Assembly (NCBI GenBank): GCA_018004935.1
Contig: JAGNBF010000011.1
Coordinates: forward strand, 12,760 to 76,759
DNA from: Chloroflexota bacterium
GTDB lineage: Bacteria; Chloroflexota; Anaerolineae; Promineifilales; Promineifilaceae
Direction of reading: 5' to 3'
Length of the DNA: 64,000 nucleotides
In this document: positions 26,006 to 35,994 of the stretch, piece after piece
Layout of the letters: every line of letters starts with the position of its first letter
Position numbering within the stretch: position 1 is the stretch's first letter
The notes under the pieces: generated by a model
The model's input: the letters and a program-made list of their open reading frames with translations, nothing else
What the model was told of the DNA's origin: nothing
Database searches by the model: none
Translations under genes and position numbers: made by a program

Positions 26006-27754
26006 ATGAATCCACGACCTGCCCCCCCCCACCATCTGACCGATAGTCGCCTGGCCAATATGGGCGCTACGATCATCCATGATGCCTATATTGCTTATAG
26101 CAACAGTTTTGCCACTATTACTCATCGTGCCTATGAACGTTTTGCCGCACGCGACTGGCATGGACACCGTGGCGATGCACGCCAACGGCTAGAGTTATAC
26201 CGCCAGGTGATTAGCCATGTTGTGACCCAAATTTGTAGCTTGTTGGCCGACCGGCTAAAAAACAAGCTGGTATGGGCCAGTTTAAAAGCGGTGTACTCTA
26301 GCCGGATTGCCCAGCATAATGATTGGGAATTAGCTGAAACATTTTTCAACTCAGTAACACGGCGTATTTTTGCTACGGTAGGTGTGGATCCACAGATCGA
26401 GTTTGTGGCAACCGATTTTGATATGCCCCCCACCCCTTCATATGTAGATGTATATCGCATTTACCAGCCAAAGGGGGAAATGGTGGACTTGGTGCGTCAG
26501 GTTATTCAAGATTTTGGTTATCAGGTTCCCTTTGCTCACCTGGAATGGGATTGCCAGCAGGTAGCGGGGCGTATCAGGGCCTGTCTGGATGAACGAGGTG
26601 CACATATTACTCAGGTGGATATGGTTAAACAGCCTTTTTACCGGGGCAAGGGCGCTTATTTGGTGGGGCGCATTTTTACCACCACCGGGATGGTTCCCCT
26701 GACTCTTGCGCTTTTGCATGAAGAAAATGGTATATATGTTGATTGTGCCCTTCTGGACGAGAGTAGTATTAGTATTTTGTTTAGTTTTGCCCGTTCTTAT
26801 TTTCATGTGGAAACGGATCGTCCGTTCGATCTGGTGCATTTTATTCGTTCACTCATTCCGCAGAAACGGTTTGCCGAAATTTATATTTCTTTGGGTTATA
26901 ACAAACATGGGAAAACGGAGTTATACCGGGACTTACTGGCTCATCTGGCCCATTCACAGGAGCAGTTTCATATTACACCCGGGCAAAAAGGTATGGTGAT
27001 GACGGTATTCACCTTACCGGATTATGATCTGGTGTTTAAGGTGATTAAGGATCGATTTAGTTATCCCAAACGAACCACCCGGCAAGAGGTGATGGCCCAA
27101 TATGAGCTGGTGTTTCACCATGATCGGGCCGGACGATTGATTGATGCTCAGACTTTTGAGCATTTACAGTTTAATCGGACGCGGTTTTCTGAGGGATTGC
27201 TAGAGGAACTACTGCAAATTGCGGCACGGACGGTGTGGGTATCAGGTGAGTATGTAGTGGTGAATCATGCTTATGTGGAACGCCGGGTGACGCCGTTGGA
27301 TTTGTATTTGCAACAGGCAACGCCCGCGGCCGCGGCCGCGGCGGTACTCGATTATGGTCAGACGATTAAAGACCTGGCCGCCACGAATATTTTCACCGGG
27401 GATATGTTGTTGAAAAATTTTGGCGTAACGCGGCATGGTCGGCTGGTATTTTATGATTATGACGAATTGCGGCCGCTGACGGATTGCCGTTTCCGGGCTA
27501 TGCCCCAATCCTCGCGCTATGAAGATGAATTGTCAGCCGAACCTTGGTTCCCCATTGGGGATGATGACATTTTCCCAGAAGAGTTTTTGCGCTTTATGGG
27601 ACTGCCACCCGTTCTGCAACAACTCTTTGTCGCTCATCATGGCGATTTGCTTGAGGTAGATTACTGGCAGGAAACCCAGGCGCGTATTCGGGCAGGAGAA
27701 ATTATTAGTATTATTCCTTATGCCGAGTCACAACGTTTTCCGCGCCCTGGCTAA
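26006..27754 (+). CDS. aceK: Isocitrate dehydrogenase kinase/phosphatase
   Basis: 582 residues, against 578 in E. coli. AceK phosphorylates isocitrate dehydrogenase to shut it and send isocitrate into the glyoxylate shunt, and also removes the phosphate. The N-terminal half is the regulatory domain. PGQKGMVMTVFTLPDYDLVF and KVIKDRFSYPK mark the ATP site; LKNFGVTRHGRLVFYDYDEL holds the catalytic loop and DYDE metal site. AGGAG lies 12 bases before ATG, a long spacing. It diverges from malR across the operator region, so the same operators could affect it. No aceA, aceB or icd is nearby. A six-alanine run near residue 443 is encoded by two overlapping GCGGCCGC copies. The family is best known from Proteobacteria. 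Confidence 0.95.
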   Translation: MNPRPAPPHHLTDSRLANMGATIIHDAYIAYSNSFATITHRAYERFAARDWHGHRGDARQRLELYRQVISHVVTQICSLLADRLKNKLVWASLKAVYSSRIAQHNDWELAETFFNSVTRRIFATVGVDPQIEFVATDFDMPPTPSYVDVYRIYQPKGEMVDLVRQVIQDFGYQVPFAHLEWDCQQVAGRIRACLDERGAHITQVDMVKQPFYRGKGAYLVGRIFTTTGMVPLTLALLHEENGIYVDCALLDESSISILFSFARSYFHVETDRPFDLVHFIRSLIPQKRFAEIYISLGYNKHGKTELYRDLLAHLAHSQEQFHITPGQKGMVMTVFTLPDYDLVFKVIKDRFSYPKRTTRQEVMAQYELVFHHDRAGRLIDAQTFEHLQFNRTRFSEGLLEELLQIAARTVWVSGEYVVVNHAYVERRVTPLDLYLQQATPAAAAAAVLDYGQTIKDLAATNIFTGDMLLKNFGVTRHGRLVFYDYDELRPLTDCRFRAMPQSSRYEDELSAEPWFPIGDDDIFPEEFLRFMGLPPVLQQLFVAHHGDLLEVDYWQETQARIRAGEIISIIPYAESQRFPRPG

Positions 27755-28262
27755 ACGATTAACATGCCTTCACTGACGACTTCCCCGGGACAAGGGGGCA
27801 TCGTGGCCCAATAGGGCGATTGCATACTCACCAGAATGAACCCATCCCCCTACCCCCCTTCCCGAAATCGGGAAGGGGGAACCCACTCGGCGGGTAAAAT
27901 CGGGGCGAAGCCCCGATTTTACCCGCCTTAAAAAACTCCCTGCCCCTGGGGGCGGGGTTGGGGGTGGGGGAAATCCGAATATGCAATCGCCCTGCGTGGC
28001 CCAACTGTTTGATTTTTATGGTAAGAGAGTTGAGTTATAATGAGCACGCTAACGGGATCCTTCACCTGATGCCCCGGTTATCAATTACCTGCCTTTACCA
28101 TCACAATCTGGTTGCTCTGCCGAAGTTCCTGTTGCCCATGGTTTTGCCGATTGTGCCCAATCTTTATACGGCTTATGAAATTGCCAGGTCAGGGTGGTTC
28201 ATATCACATCCCTGTTGGCAACAATGTCTATAAGCCCTGCTCTGTTGCTGGAGTCTTACCCA
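27755..28262. repeat. Gap with a repeat-C palindrome
   Basis: Positions about 27838-27985 are the GC-rich repeat with a central perfect palindrome at 27890-27926 (17-bp arms, loop GAA). The remaining 270 bp before the nuclease gene show no gene or clear promoter; short frames here have no family features. Confidence 0.6.
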
Positions 28263-31200
28263 ATGAACAACAAAAAATCCCCCTTGCCCCTTTTCTTTGC
28301 CCTGGCAATCGTGTTACTGGCCTTGTTAGGCACCCAGATAACCGGTTCCGCCGCACCGGTCGCCCCCACGGCCGCTATATCTCTCAGTTCTCCTTATAGT
28401 CAAAATTTTGACACCCTGTCCAATACGGGTACCACCAATACCTGGGCGGACGATACAACCATCAGTGGCTGGTATGCCATGCAAACCATTAACACCCTCA
28501 ACACCTATCGGGCGGGTGATGGCTCAACCACGAATGGGGCTCTCTATAGTTTTGGTACAACAGGAGCCACCGAACGGGCTTTAGGCTCAGTCGCATCTGG
28601 AACACCAGGAAACTTTATTTATGGGGTTCGGTTTGTGAATGATACGGGGGCCGCCGTCACCAGCCTGACAATCAGTTACACTGGCGAACAGTGGCGCAAT
28701 GGGGGCAATATCACCGCCCAAAAACTAGATTTTAGTTACCAGGTTGGAGCCACCGTCACCGTTCTCAACACGGGGACATGGACAGATGTGGATACGATGG
28801 ACTTTACGGGGCCGATTGCGACAGCTACCGCGGCCGCATTAAATGGCAACGCGGCCGCGAACCGGGTTCTCCTCTCCCAGGCTGTCACCGTCAACATTCC
28901 CAACGGTCAAGAAATCATGATCCGCTGGTATGACACCAACGATGGCGGCAATGACCATGGCCTGTCTATTGACGATCTCACCGTCACCGCTGGCGGTGGG
29001 CCTTCCGATACCGCACCCGCCGTTTCCAGTAATACCCCCACCAATGGGGCTACCAATATCGCCCTGACCAGCGATATCACCGTCAATTTCAACGAAGATG
29101 TCACCCTGGATTCCAGTTGGTACACCATCAATTGCGCCAACAGCGGCGCACACCCCGGCGCTGTTACCGGTGGCCCCCAAACCTGGACCATTAACCCCAC
29201 CACCGATTTCACCGTCAACGAACTCTGCACCGTCACCATTGACGATGTTTCTGTCCACGACGTAGATGTAATTGACCCCCCAGATACCATGACCGCCGAT
29301 CACATCTTTAGCTTCACAACCGTCGGTGTCGTTTTTGGTAGTTGTGGTGATAACAACGAATCACTCATCCATGACATTCAGGGTAGCGGCAACAGTAGTC
29401 CCGTCGTCGGTACAACCCCCATTATGGAAGGTGTTGTGACAGCCGATTACCAAAACACACCTACCCAATATGGTGGTTTCTTCATCCAGGAAGAAAATGC
29501 CGATACCGACGCCAATCCCGCCACTTCTGAAGGCGTCTATGTCTTTGATAGTACCAATGCCGTCAGCGTAGGTGACATCGTCCGGTTACAAGGAACCGTC
29601 ACCGAATTTGCCTCATCCAGTGTTACCGTTACAGAAATCACCAGTGTCACTACCCTGGTTATCTGTAGTAGTGGCAATACCCTACCTGGCGCCACCAGCA
29701 TCACTCTACCCATTGCCGCGTTGGCTACCTGGGAACAGTACGAAGGCATGTTGGTGCAACTACCCCAAACCCTCTCTGTTACCGAAGTCTTTACGCTGGG
29801 TCGCTTTGGCGAAGTGTTACTTTCTCAGGGTGGTGTGGTCTATCAATATACCCATTTCAATCCACCCAATGCGACGGGAAATACCACCTACCAAAGTCAG
29901 GTCGCACTACGCACCATCATTCTCGATGATGCCAATGCCCAACAAAACAAAGACCCCATCGTTTACCCGAATCCTGGTCTCACCGCTCTCAACAGCTTAC
30001 GCATCAGCGATACCGTCACTTCGTTGGTAGGTATTGTAGATCAGCGTTTTGATGAATACCGCATTCAACCGGTCGGAACCGTTATGTTCACCCATTCTAA
30101 TGCACGCCCAGTAACACCCGACATCGTAGGTGGAAATGTTACCGTGGCCAGCTTCAATGTACTGAACTATTTCAGCACGGTAGACCCTAATACTGGGGCA
30201 TCTGGTTATATCTGCGGTCCATCATCTAATCAGGAATGCCGTGGAGCAGACTCCGCCCTGGAACTCACCCGGCAACAAGACAAACTGGTGCAGGCCATCC
30301 TCACCCTGGACGCCGATGTCTTAGGGCTAATCGAAATAGAAAACCATGCCAGTGATACAGCGATGACAACCCTGGTGAATGCCCTGAATGCGGTTGCCGG
30401 ACCAGGCAGTTATGCCCATGTCTCCGCTTTCCCCTTGGGCACAGATGCCATTAAGGTGGCCATCATCTACCAACCCGCCAATGTAACACCCGTGGGAGCG
30501 GCAATGAGCGATGCCTCACCCGTTTTCAGCCGTCCGCCCCTGGCCCAAACCTTCCAACTTGTCTCTACGGGTGAACAGTTCACGCTACTTGTCAACCATT
30601 TCAAATCCAAAAGTTGTAGTGGGGCCACTGGTGGCGATGCAGATACCGGAGATGGTCAAGGCTGTTTTAATGCCACCCGTGTCCAGCAGGCCAATCAGTT
30701 AATGACCTTCATCAACACCGTCGTTATTCCCACCAGCGGTGATCCCGATGTATTGGTAATGGGCGATCTCAATGCTTATGCCCAGGAAGACCCGGTAACA
30801 GTTTTGACAGGAGCAGGTCTAACCAACATCATCAACAGCTTTGAGGGCGATGCGGCTTATTCTTATGTGTTTGATGGACAGGTAGGTTATCTGGATCATG
30901 CCCTCACGTCGGCCAGCCTGACTCCCCTCGTGACGGGTGTCACCCATTGGCACATCAACGGCGATGAGCCTATTGTGTTGGATTACAATGTGGAATTTAA
31001 ATCAGCCGGGCAAATTACCAGCCTCTACAATGCTGATCCCTATCGCACTTCAGACCATAATCCGGTTGTCGTAGGGTTGTCACTCCTGGGAGCCACACCT
31101 ACACCTACACCTACGCCTACAGCCACACCCACAAGTACACCAACGAGTACACCAACGAGTACACCCACAAGTACACCTACCAGTACGCCAACGAGTACGC

Positions 31201-31445
31201 CGACTAGCACACCAACCAGTACTGTTACGGTTACGCCTACGGGCACAGCTACCAGTACGGCTACAGCCACGCCCACCAACCTGCCCACCGAAACTCCAAC
31301 CATCACCCCAACCATCCCACCGACGGGTGTAGAGTTGACAACGGTAAGTGGTCAGGCTAATACGCTAAGTGGATTACTGGCCGGTTTGACGGCGGCGATT
31401 TTGTTGGTAAGTGTGATTCTTTCTCGTCGCTCTCGCCAAAACTAA
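28263..31445 (+). CDS. ExeM/NucH-type extracellular endonuclease, surface-anchored
   Basis: 1060 residues from ATG 28263, which gives a clean signal peptide ([20 protein letters not shown]); an upstream frame to 28194 is less likely. Residues about 40-260 are a beta-sandwich, about 265-365 a bacterial Ig-like domain ([20 protein letters not shown]), and about 370-610 OB/lamin-tail-like segments. Residues about 620-965 are an exonuclease-endonuclease-phosphatase domain: [46 protein letters not shown] and [13 protein letters not shown] long TPTST linker, a membrane helix and SRRSRQN close it. It should degrade extracellular DNA for nutrients or biofilm release. It stands alone. Confidence 0.92.
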   Translation: MNNKKSPLPLFFALAIVLLALLGTQITGSAAPVAPTAAISLSSPYSQNFDTLSNTGTTNTWADDTTISGWYAMQTINTLNTYRAGDGSTTNGALYSFGTTGATERALGSVASGTPGNFIYGVRFVNDTGAAVTSLTISYTGEQWRNGGNITAQKLDFSYQVGATVTVLNTGTWTDVDTMDFTGPIATATAAALNGNAAANRVLLSQAVTVNIPNGQEIMIRWYDTNDGGNDHGLSIDDLTVTAGGGPSDTAPAVSSNTPTNGATNIALTSDITVNFNEDVTLDSSWYTINCANSGAHPGAVTGGPQTWTINPTTDFTVNELCTVTIDDVSVHDVDVIDPPDTMTADHIFSFTTVGVVFGSCGDNNESLIHDIQGSGNSSPVVGTTPIMEGVVTADYQNTPTQYGGFFIQEENADTDANPATSEGVYVFDSTNAVSVGDIVRLQGTVTEFASSSVTVTEITSVTTLVICSSGNTLPGATSITLPIAALATWEQYEGMLVQLPQTLSVTEVFTLGRFGEVLLSQGGVVYQYTHFNPPNATGNTTYQSQVALRTIILDDANAQQNKDPIVYPNPGLTALNSLRISDTVTSLVGIVDQRFDEYRIQPVGTVMFTHSNARPVTPDIVGGNVTVASFNVLNYFSTVDPNTGASGYICGPSSNQECRGADSALELTRQQDKLVQAILTLDADVLGLIEIENHASDTAMTTLVNALNAVAGPGSYAHVSAFPLGTDAIKVAIIYQPANVTPVGAAMSDASPVFSRPPLAQTFQLVSTGEQFTLLVNHFKSKSCSGATGGDADTGDGQGCFNATRVQQANQLMTFINTVVIPTSGDPDVLVMGDLNAYAQEDPVTVLTGAGLTNIINSFEGDAAYSYVFDGQVGYLDHALTSASLTPLVTGVTHWHINGDEPIVLDYNVEFKSAGQITSLYNADPYRTSDHNPVVVGLSLLGATPTPTPTPTATPTSTPTSTPTSTPTSTPTSTPTSTPTSTPTSTVTVTPTGTATSTATATPTNLPTETPTITPTIPPTGVELTTVSGQANTLSGLLAGLTAAILLVSVILSRRSRQN
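31095..31260 (+). repeat. In-gene minisatellite coding for a Thr-Pro-Ser linker
   Basis: Short direct repeats of the type ACACCTACACCTACGCC and ACGAGTACACC encode (TPT)n and (STPT)n in the nuclease. Codon-level near identity suggests slippage-driven length variation between strains. Confidence 0.8.
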
Positions 31446-31821
31446 GCGCACTTGTCCATATGTAGAGACGCAAAATTTTGCGTCTCTACGTATAGGCATG
31501 GAACCCCCTCACCCCTAACCCCGCCCCTGGGAGCGGGGACCTTTTCTCGGCACGGTTTTGGGATGGACACTCCCTAACCGTGCCAGTGGGTTTCTCCCCT
31601 TCCCTCTGGGATCGCTGGGGGATGGGTCTTCAACCCAAACCTACCCAAACTGTTGCCGCCAACAAAATGTCACTTTATGACCGTGGTAAATATGACAAGG
31701 AGTTAAGGGCTGACGATTAAATAACTTGAACATTTGCTGTAGCCGGTCTCCTGACCGTGCCCCTCCCAGCGAACAAGTTATTTAGTTCTCATCCCTAAGC
31801 AGTCCTTAAAGGTGAACCAGA
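31446..31821. repeat. Gap with a partial copy of the 274-bp repeat
   Basis: Positions about 31508-31693 match the inner side and one end of the long repeat pair at 49416-49689 and 50767-51039, ending CAAAATGTCACTTTATGACC. Positions about 31735-31770 are a copy of the CCGGTCTCCTGACCG repeat. GTAGAGACGCAAAATTTTGC followed by GTCTCTAC (about 31462-31489) is a short perfect palindrome after the nuclease gene and may terminate it. Confidence 0.65.
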
Positions 31822-32424
31822 ATGAGTGAACATACCATTGAAATTGTTGAAGAAGAGCAGATGGAAAGTGAAAGCCGGTTTGATACTCTGATCGTACGGG
31901 GCGAACAGGTTCTAGATACGATCAAGGGCTTACTGGATGATGTTACCGTCCGGCGGGTTATTGTGAAGCGGCGTGATGGCCATAAAATTCTGGATATTCC
32001 CCTGGTAGCGGGGGTAGCCGGAACCCTGTTATTTTGGGCCTGGATGCCAATTCCAGTGATTACAGCCCTGGTATTTGAATGTTCGATTGTGGTGGAACGG
32101 CGGCACAAGGGGTTAAAACAAACCAGCAAACTCGTTCTAGCAAAAGAGGAGCCGGTTGTCATTGAAATGGATGAACCGGAAAGGGATGAAGAAGGAGAGG
32201 TGGTACTGTCCGCGGCCGCGACATCTGATGATCTCACGCGCATTAACGGTATTGGGCCGAAAGTTGCCAGTTTGCTTCAAGAGAGTGGTATTCACACTTT
32301 TGCCCAACTGGCTCAGACCCCTGTTAGCCAGATTCAGGCTATCTTAGACAAAGCAGGAACCCGCTATCGCCTGCTTGACCCCACTACCTGGCCGGAACAA
32401 GCTCAAGCATTTGCGGAAGCATAG
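31822..32424 (+). CDS. DUF4342 domain fused to a helix-hairpin-helix domain
   Basis: 200 residues. Residues about 20-95 match DUF4342: VRRVIVKRRDGHKILDIPLV, a hydrophobic AGVAGTLLFWAWMPIPVIT segment, then ECSIVVER. After an acidic linker, residues about 135-200 are a helix-hairpin-helix module (DDLTRINGIGPKVASLLQES, then GIHTFAQLAQT) of the kind that binds DNA or other HhH proteins. No enzyme motif is present. AAGGTG lies before the ATG. The gene at 48949-49269 encodes the DUF4342 part alone. The hydrophobic segment suggests membrane association, which would place the HhH domain at the inner face. The role is unknown. Confidence 0.8.
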   Translation: MSEHTIEIVEEEQMESESRFDTLIVRGEQVLDTIKGLLDDVTVRRVIVKRRDGHKILDIPLVAGVAGTLLFWAWMPIPVITALVFECSIVVERRHKGLKQTSKLVLAKEEPVVIEMDEPERDEEGEVVLSAAATSDDLTRINGIGPKVASLLQESGIHTFAQLAQTPVSQIQAILDKAGTRYRLLDPTTWPEQAQAFAEA

Positions 32425-32590
32425 AGAGTATACCCATAAATCGTGGGGCACAGACCTGACAGGTTTTCAGAAACCTGTCAGGTTTATCACAAACTCTTTG
32501 TTAAAGATGCACTAAGGAATGAGAATTAAATAACCTGCTGGCTAAGAGTGGCACGGTCAGGAGACCGGCCACAGCAGTTTCGTAGGTTAT
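32425..32590. repeat. Gap of hairpin repeats between convergent genes
   Basis: ACCTGACAGGTTTTCAGAAA followed by CCTGTCAGGT (32453-32485) is the uninterrupted form of the hairpin into which the mobile element at 5713 inserted. GTGGCACGGTCAGGAGACCG (about 32548-32575) belongs to the common palindromic repeat. Confidence 0.7.
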
Positions 32591-33295
32591 TTAATCTTCG
32601 ATCCTAAGCAGATCGCGGCGTAAGAGCCAATACCCCAGAGCCGCGACAATAACCCCTTCTACTAAAGTCCCCACACTCAAAATAACCCCCAGATCAAACC
32701 AAAATTTCTCTGGGAAAAGCCGAATAAGGGAATCGCTAAAATAAAAGGTCCAGGTTCCGGGGGGGAACAGAAGCTCGTGGAATTGGGTAAAGAAAACGCT
32801 CCAGGCCACCAGGATAAAAAGGGCCAGGGCGAACAGAATGGTTGTGGTAGCAATACCTCCATTGAGGATGGCCCGGTAACCTTCCCGGCGGGTAGCCGGT
32901 TGCCAGAGAAGTAGGGCAAGACCGAGGAAAACGATTGCGGCCGCGGCCGCGCCCACTTGCTTGATACCATCGGTCACATGCTTCACATCTACCATATGCC
33001 CAATCTCCCGCTCATTATACAGCGGCTCCTCAGTACCCGGGATCACCTGCTCTTCCAACAAATAAATTACCTCTTCTGCCGCCTCCCTACGCCCCAAATA
33101 ATCCACCGCCACCAACGCCAGATCTAACCGTTGCTCCTGGCTAAACCCAAACGAATCTTCAGGGAAACTGGCTTTGGCGTATTCCATACGAGGGTACGCC
33201 GGGCTGATAATCAGACGAATATTGGTCAGACCGAGAAAAAAAGGCATGGCAATGACAATCGCCAGCCGGATAATAAAACGAACGGTCGTGTTCAA
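32591..33295 (-). CDS. TIGR01906/DUF1461 integral membrane protein
   Basis: 234 residues with four likely membrane helices (about 8-28, 113-133, 145-170, 205-225). Extracytoplasmic-type motifs YNEREIGHMVDVKHV and HELLFPPGTWTFYFSDSLIR are characteristic of the family, found in Firmicutes and Chloroflexi with no known function. The start is TTG 33295: AGGAG lies six bases upstream and belongs to a copy of repeat A, so the repeat supplies the ribosome binding site. Two overlapping GCGGCCGC copies encode the run GAAAAAIV. Confidence 0.88.
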   Translation of the reverse strand: MNTTVRFIIRLAIVIAMPFFLGLTNIRLIISPAYPRMEYAKASFPEDSFGFSQEQRLDLALVAVDYLGRREAAEEVIYLLEEQVIPGTEEPLYNEREIGHMVDVKHVTDGIKQVGAAAAAIVFLGLALLLWQPATRREGYRAILNGGIATTTILFALALFILVAWSVFFTQFHELLFPPGTWTFYFSDSLIRLFPEKFWFDLGVILSVGTLVEGVIVAALGYWLLRRDLLRIED

Positions 33296-33299
33296 GGCT

Positions 33300-33386
33300 A
33301 ACTCCTACGAAAATGTAGGGCGATTTTGTAAATCGCCTGGTGGACGATTTACAAAATCGTCCTACAGATTTTCATCCCTCTTGGTG
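33300..33386. repeat. Repeat A copy supplying a Shine-Dalgarno
   Basis: Complete copy of repeat A in the same orientation as at 1764-1850. Its minus-strand end TCGTAGGAGTT places AGGAG at the correct distance from the TTG start of the DUF1461 gene. Confidence 0.8.
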
Positions 33387-33409
33387 CGCCCCAGGCCCAA
33401 GACACCCGA

Positions 33410-34999
33410 TCAGCCACCAAGGCCCGGCAACCCAGATGGCCCTTCTTCCAACAAGTAACGCAAAACCAGCGAATCAATGAGTGTTTCTACCGGAGCACGT
33501 TCATCCGTAAAGAGAATCGCCGAACTAACAGTAGGCACCAGATTTTGTACCGCCGTTTGTAATGATGCCCGCAATAAAGGATCGCTATCTACCGATAGTT
33601 GTGCCAAACCCAAAGCCACATTCGCCGGATCAGTAGGTTGTGCGGTAGCTACCAGAATAGAGTTCAACGAATTGGGAATATCAATCGTATGAACCGTGGG
33701 AAAGACGGTGAGCAACGTGTTGGTCATCGCTTCCACCAGGCTCCGATCATGCGGGGCACGGCCCACATTAATCGCCACCACACCATTTTCGGCCAGATGT
33801 GCCCGCACTTCCTGAAAATATTGTTGTGTCGTCAAGTGCCAGGGGATATAGGGAACTTTATAAGCATCAATCGTAATAATGTCATAGGGTCCCGTCAGCC
33901 GATTTAATTCATAACGCCCATCACCCACAATCACCTGGATATTGGGTTCATGCAGGGCAAAATAATCTCGTCCTGCTTGCACAATTGCCGGATCCAACTC
34001 AATACCATCAATCATCAATGCGGGAAATACCTGCGAAAACTGTTTAGGAATCGTCCCCGCCGCCAACCCAACCACGGCCATTCGCTCCAGGCGTATAGGC
34101 TGAGCCGGATCATTAAAATACGGTGCCGCAAGCATAATACTCCACACAGAAATCGAAGGCACGCGGCCGCCATCACAATAAAAAGAATGGTATGCCTGTC
34201 CCTCATTTAGCAATAGATAATTACAATCCCCCTCCCGAATCACCTGAATATAATTGTATGCTGATTCCGTCTCAAAAATCTGACCTGGGTATTCTTTCAC
34301 CGTACCCTGCGTCCAGAGCCAGGCAAAAGGAAGCAAGAGCAACACCAGAAGCAAACTACGTATTCCGCTGGCGCGATTCACCTGCCACAGACCACCAATC
34401 CCCACCAACAACAAAATCACCCCAAAGATAAGAGCCGTCAAGCGTGATCCGGCCTGAGGAATAACGATCAGGACCGGCAGATATGTCCCCAACAGGCTAC
34501 CCCAGGTAGAAATAGCATACATCTGACCGCTGATACTGCCAGCTTCTTTTACATCACGCATCCCCAGGCGAATAGCAAAGGGAGAGATACATCCCAATAA
34601 GGTGATGGGTACAGCCAGGGCAAAAATAACCCCGAAAAAGGAGCTAACCAGGGCACCGACATTGATAAAAGCGAAGGCGTCCGCGGCCGCTTTCAAGATC
34701 ACACTTGTCAGCAGAAGAAAAAAGGCCGCACTAAAACCAGCCACGGTGACAAGCTGGTAAAACAGGCGGGGGGAAGGATAACGATCAGCCAGGCGGCCAC
34801 CAAGAAAATAGCCCAGCGTCAAGAAAAACAACACCAGCCCAATAACATTGGCCCACACAATATTTGATGTGCCATAAACCGTCTGAAGCATCCGGCTGGT
34901 GGTAAATTCTATCGCCAGCGAACTCATTCCCCCCACAAACACCGTCAAAAAAAGATACCGTCGGGATAAAGGTTGTTCTGTGTTAATAGTGAACCTCAA
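33410..34999 (-). CDS. Spermidine-synthase-like protein with N-terminal membrane domain
   Basis: 529 residues from TTG 34999; the frame remains open to ATG 35089, but those 30 codons lie in a dispersed repeat (CCTTCGGAAGG) and look untranslated. Residues about 10-240 form about eight membrane helices (RRYLFLTVFVGGMSSLAIEF, GYFLGGRLADRYPSPRLFY). The C-terminal part is a Rossmann methyltransferase/spermidine synthase fold: VVGLAAGTIPKQF, DGIELDPAIVQAGRDYF, VGDGRYEL, ITIDAYKVPYIPWHLTT. Such fused proteins are common in Chloroflexi; polyamine synthesis has not been shown for most of them. Start and substrate are uncertain. Confidence 0.87.
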   Translation of the reverse strand: MRFTINTEQPLSRRYLFLTVFVGGMSSLAIEFTTSRMLQTVYGTSNIVWANVIGLVLFFLTLGYFLGGRLADRYPSPRLFYQLVTVAGFSAAFFLLLTSVILKAAADAFAFINVGALVSSFFGVIFALAVPITLLGCISPFAIRLGMRDVKEAGSISGQMYAISTWGSLLGTYLPVLIVIPQAGSRLTALIFGVILLLVGIGGLWQVNRASGIRSLLLVLLLLPFAWLWTQGTVKEYPGQIFETESAYNYIQVIREGDCNYLLLNEGQAYHSFYCDGGRVPSISVWSIMLAAPYFNDPAQPIRLERMAVVGLAAGTIPKQFSQVFPALMIDGIELDPAIVQAGRDYFALHEPNIQVIVGDGRYELNRLTGPYDIITIDAYKVPYIPWHLTTQQYFQEVRAHLAENGVVAINVGRAPHDRSLVEAMTNTLLTVFPTVHTIDIPNSLNSILVATAQPTDPANVALGLAQLSVDSDPLLRASLQTAVQNLVPTVSSAILFTDERAPVETLIDSLVLRYLLEEGPSGLPGLGG

Positions 35000-35994
35000 T
35001 AAGTAAAGTATTTGTAACGGTAGGCGTTCAGTTCCCTGAGAAAAAGAGCCTTCCGAAGGTTTCTGCAAAGATGTTGACCAGTGGTACAAACCTTCGGAAG
35101 GCTGAATGGTTACTTGTAACGACTAAGGCTCTCGAGGGCTGAACTTGTCGAACCCTAAGCCTGTGCCTTCGGCAAGCTCAGGCAACAGGCTTAGGGTTCG
35201 CTCAAAATTAAGTTGGGTGGCGAGGACAACCACAAGGGTTGCCCCTGCATGGGGTGTCAACCCCCTGAACTCCCAAAGAACCAAAGTCATTATACCCAGC
35301 GCCCCATGTTGGGACAAAACAGAGGGCGCTAACCCTAATACAAGTTCCCGGAAGTTCGTAGCATGTTTTTGGTTCGTAGTAACTGCTTTTGTAGTTTAAA
35401 AAATTAATCAGGTAATGGAATCCCCCCACCCCTAACCCCGCCCCCAGGGTCGGGGGGTTTTTTAAGGTGGGCAAAATCGAGGGCTTCACCCCCCGATTTT
35501 GCCCACCGAGGGAGTTCCACGTTCCCGAAATCGAAAATCGTCAGGGGGATGAGTTGATTCGCCCTCCCACGGCGCTTTCCGGCGGGAAGGGAGAAACACC
35601 AGGCGTGCGGGTTATCGAGCGCGGCCGCGCTCGATAACCCGCACATGAGAAAGCTCCCCACCCCTGGGGGCGGGCTTAGGAGTGGGGGAAACCATATTAC
35701 CCGTCTGTTTTGGTTCAGGGGGCTGACACTGGAGGGGCTGGCCTTGTGCCTGCCCCGTGTGTGCAACCACAAGGGTTGCCCCCCACGAAACCCCAAAGAA
35801 CCACTGTTTTTTAATCAACAATGTCTCCCATTTTGCCCCCAGATAGTGAATTCTGACAAATGAGAAAACTCGTTGTAAGAAAACACACCAGCATAGCCAT
35901 AAATGTATTTATAACCAATACCGGGCAAAGCATCCGTCCAATATTGGGAAATCAGTCTGCCGTTATATTTCGTCTTAGTTAAGGAGAGAAATCT
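35000..35994. repeat. Repeat-dense gap before spoVS
   Basis: No gene seen. It contains CCTTCGGAAGG repeats (about 35040-35110), a CTTCGGCAAGCTCAGG repeat (about 35110-35210), a GAACTCCCAAAGAACC fragment ending at 35283, and two repeat-C blocks. The palindrome of the second (35606-35643) is perfect for 19 bp per arm and has GCGGCCGC as its centre. Another GGTTC...GAACC element lies at about 35709-35803, flanked by near-identical TCTGTTTT and ACTGTTTT. The last 150 bp before spoVS are repeat-free and should hold its promoter. Confidence 0.65.
35606..35643. repeat. 38-bp perfect palindrome centred on GCGGCCGC
   Basis: TGCGGGTTATCGAGCGCGG and its exact complement, with no loop. It is the only repeat-C copy whose 4-nt loop is replaced by the over-represented octamer, and one of very few intergenic copies of that octamer. 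Confidence 0.85.

Noticed and set aside
31095-31260. Minisatellite or CRISPR-like array
   Set aside because: It is in frame inside the nuclease gene and encodes a Thr-Pro-Ser linker.
35000-35089. N-terminal 30 residues of the spermidine-synthase-like frame
   Set aside because: They translate a CCTTCGGAAGG dispersed repeat and precede the first membrane helix without similarity; TTG 34999 was preferred.
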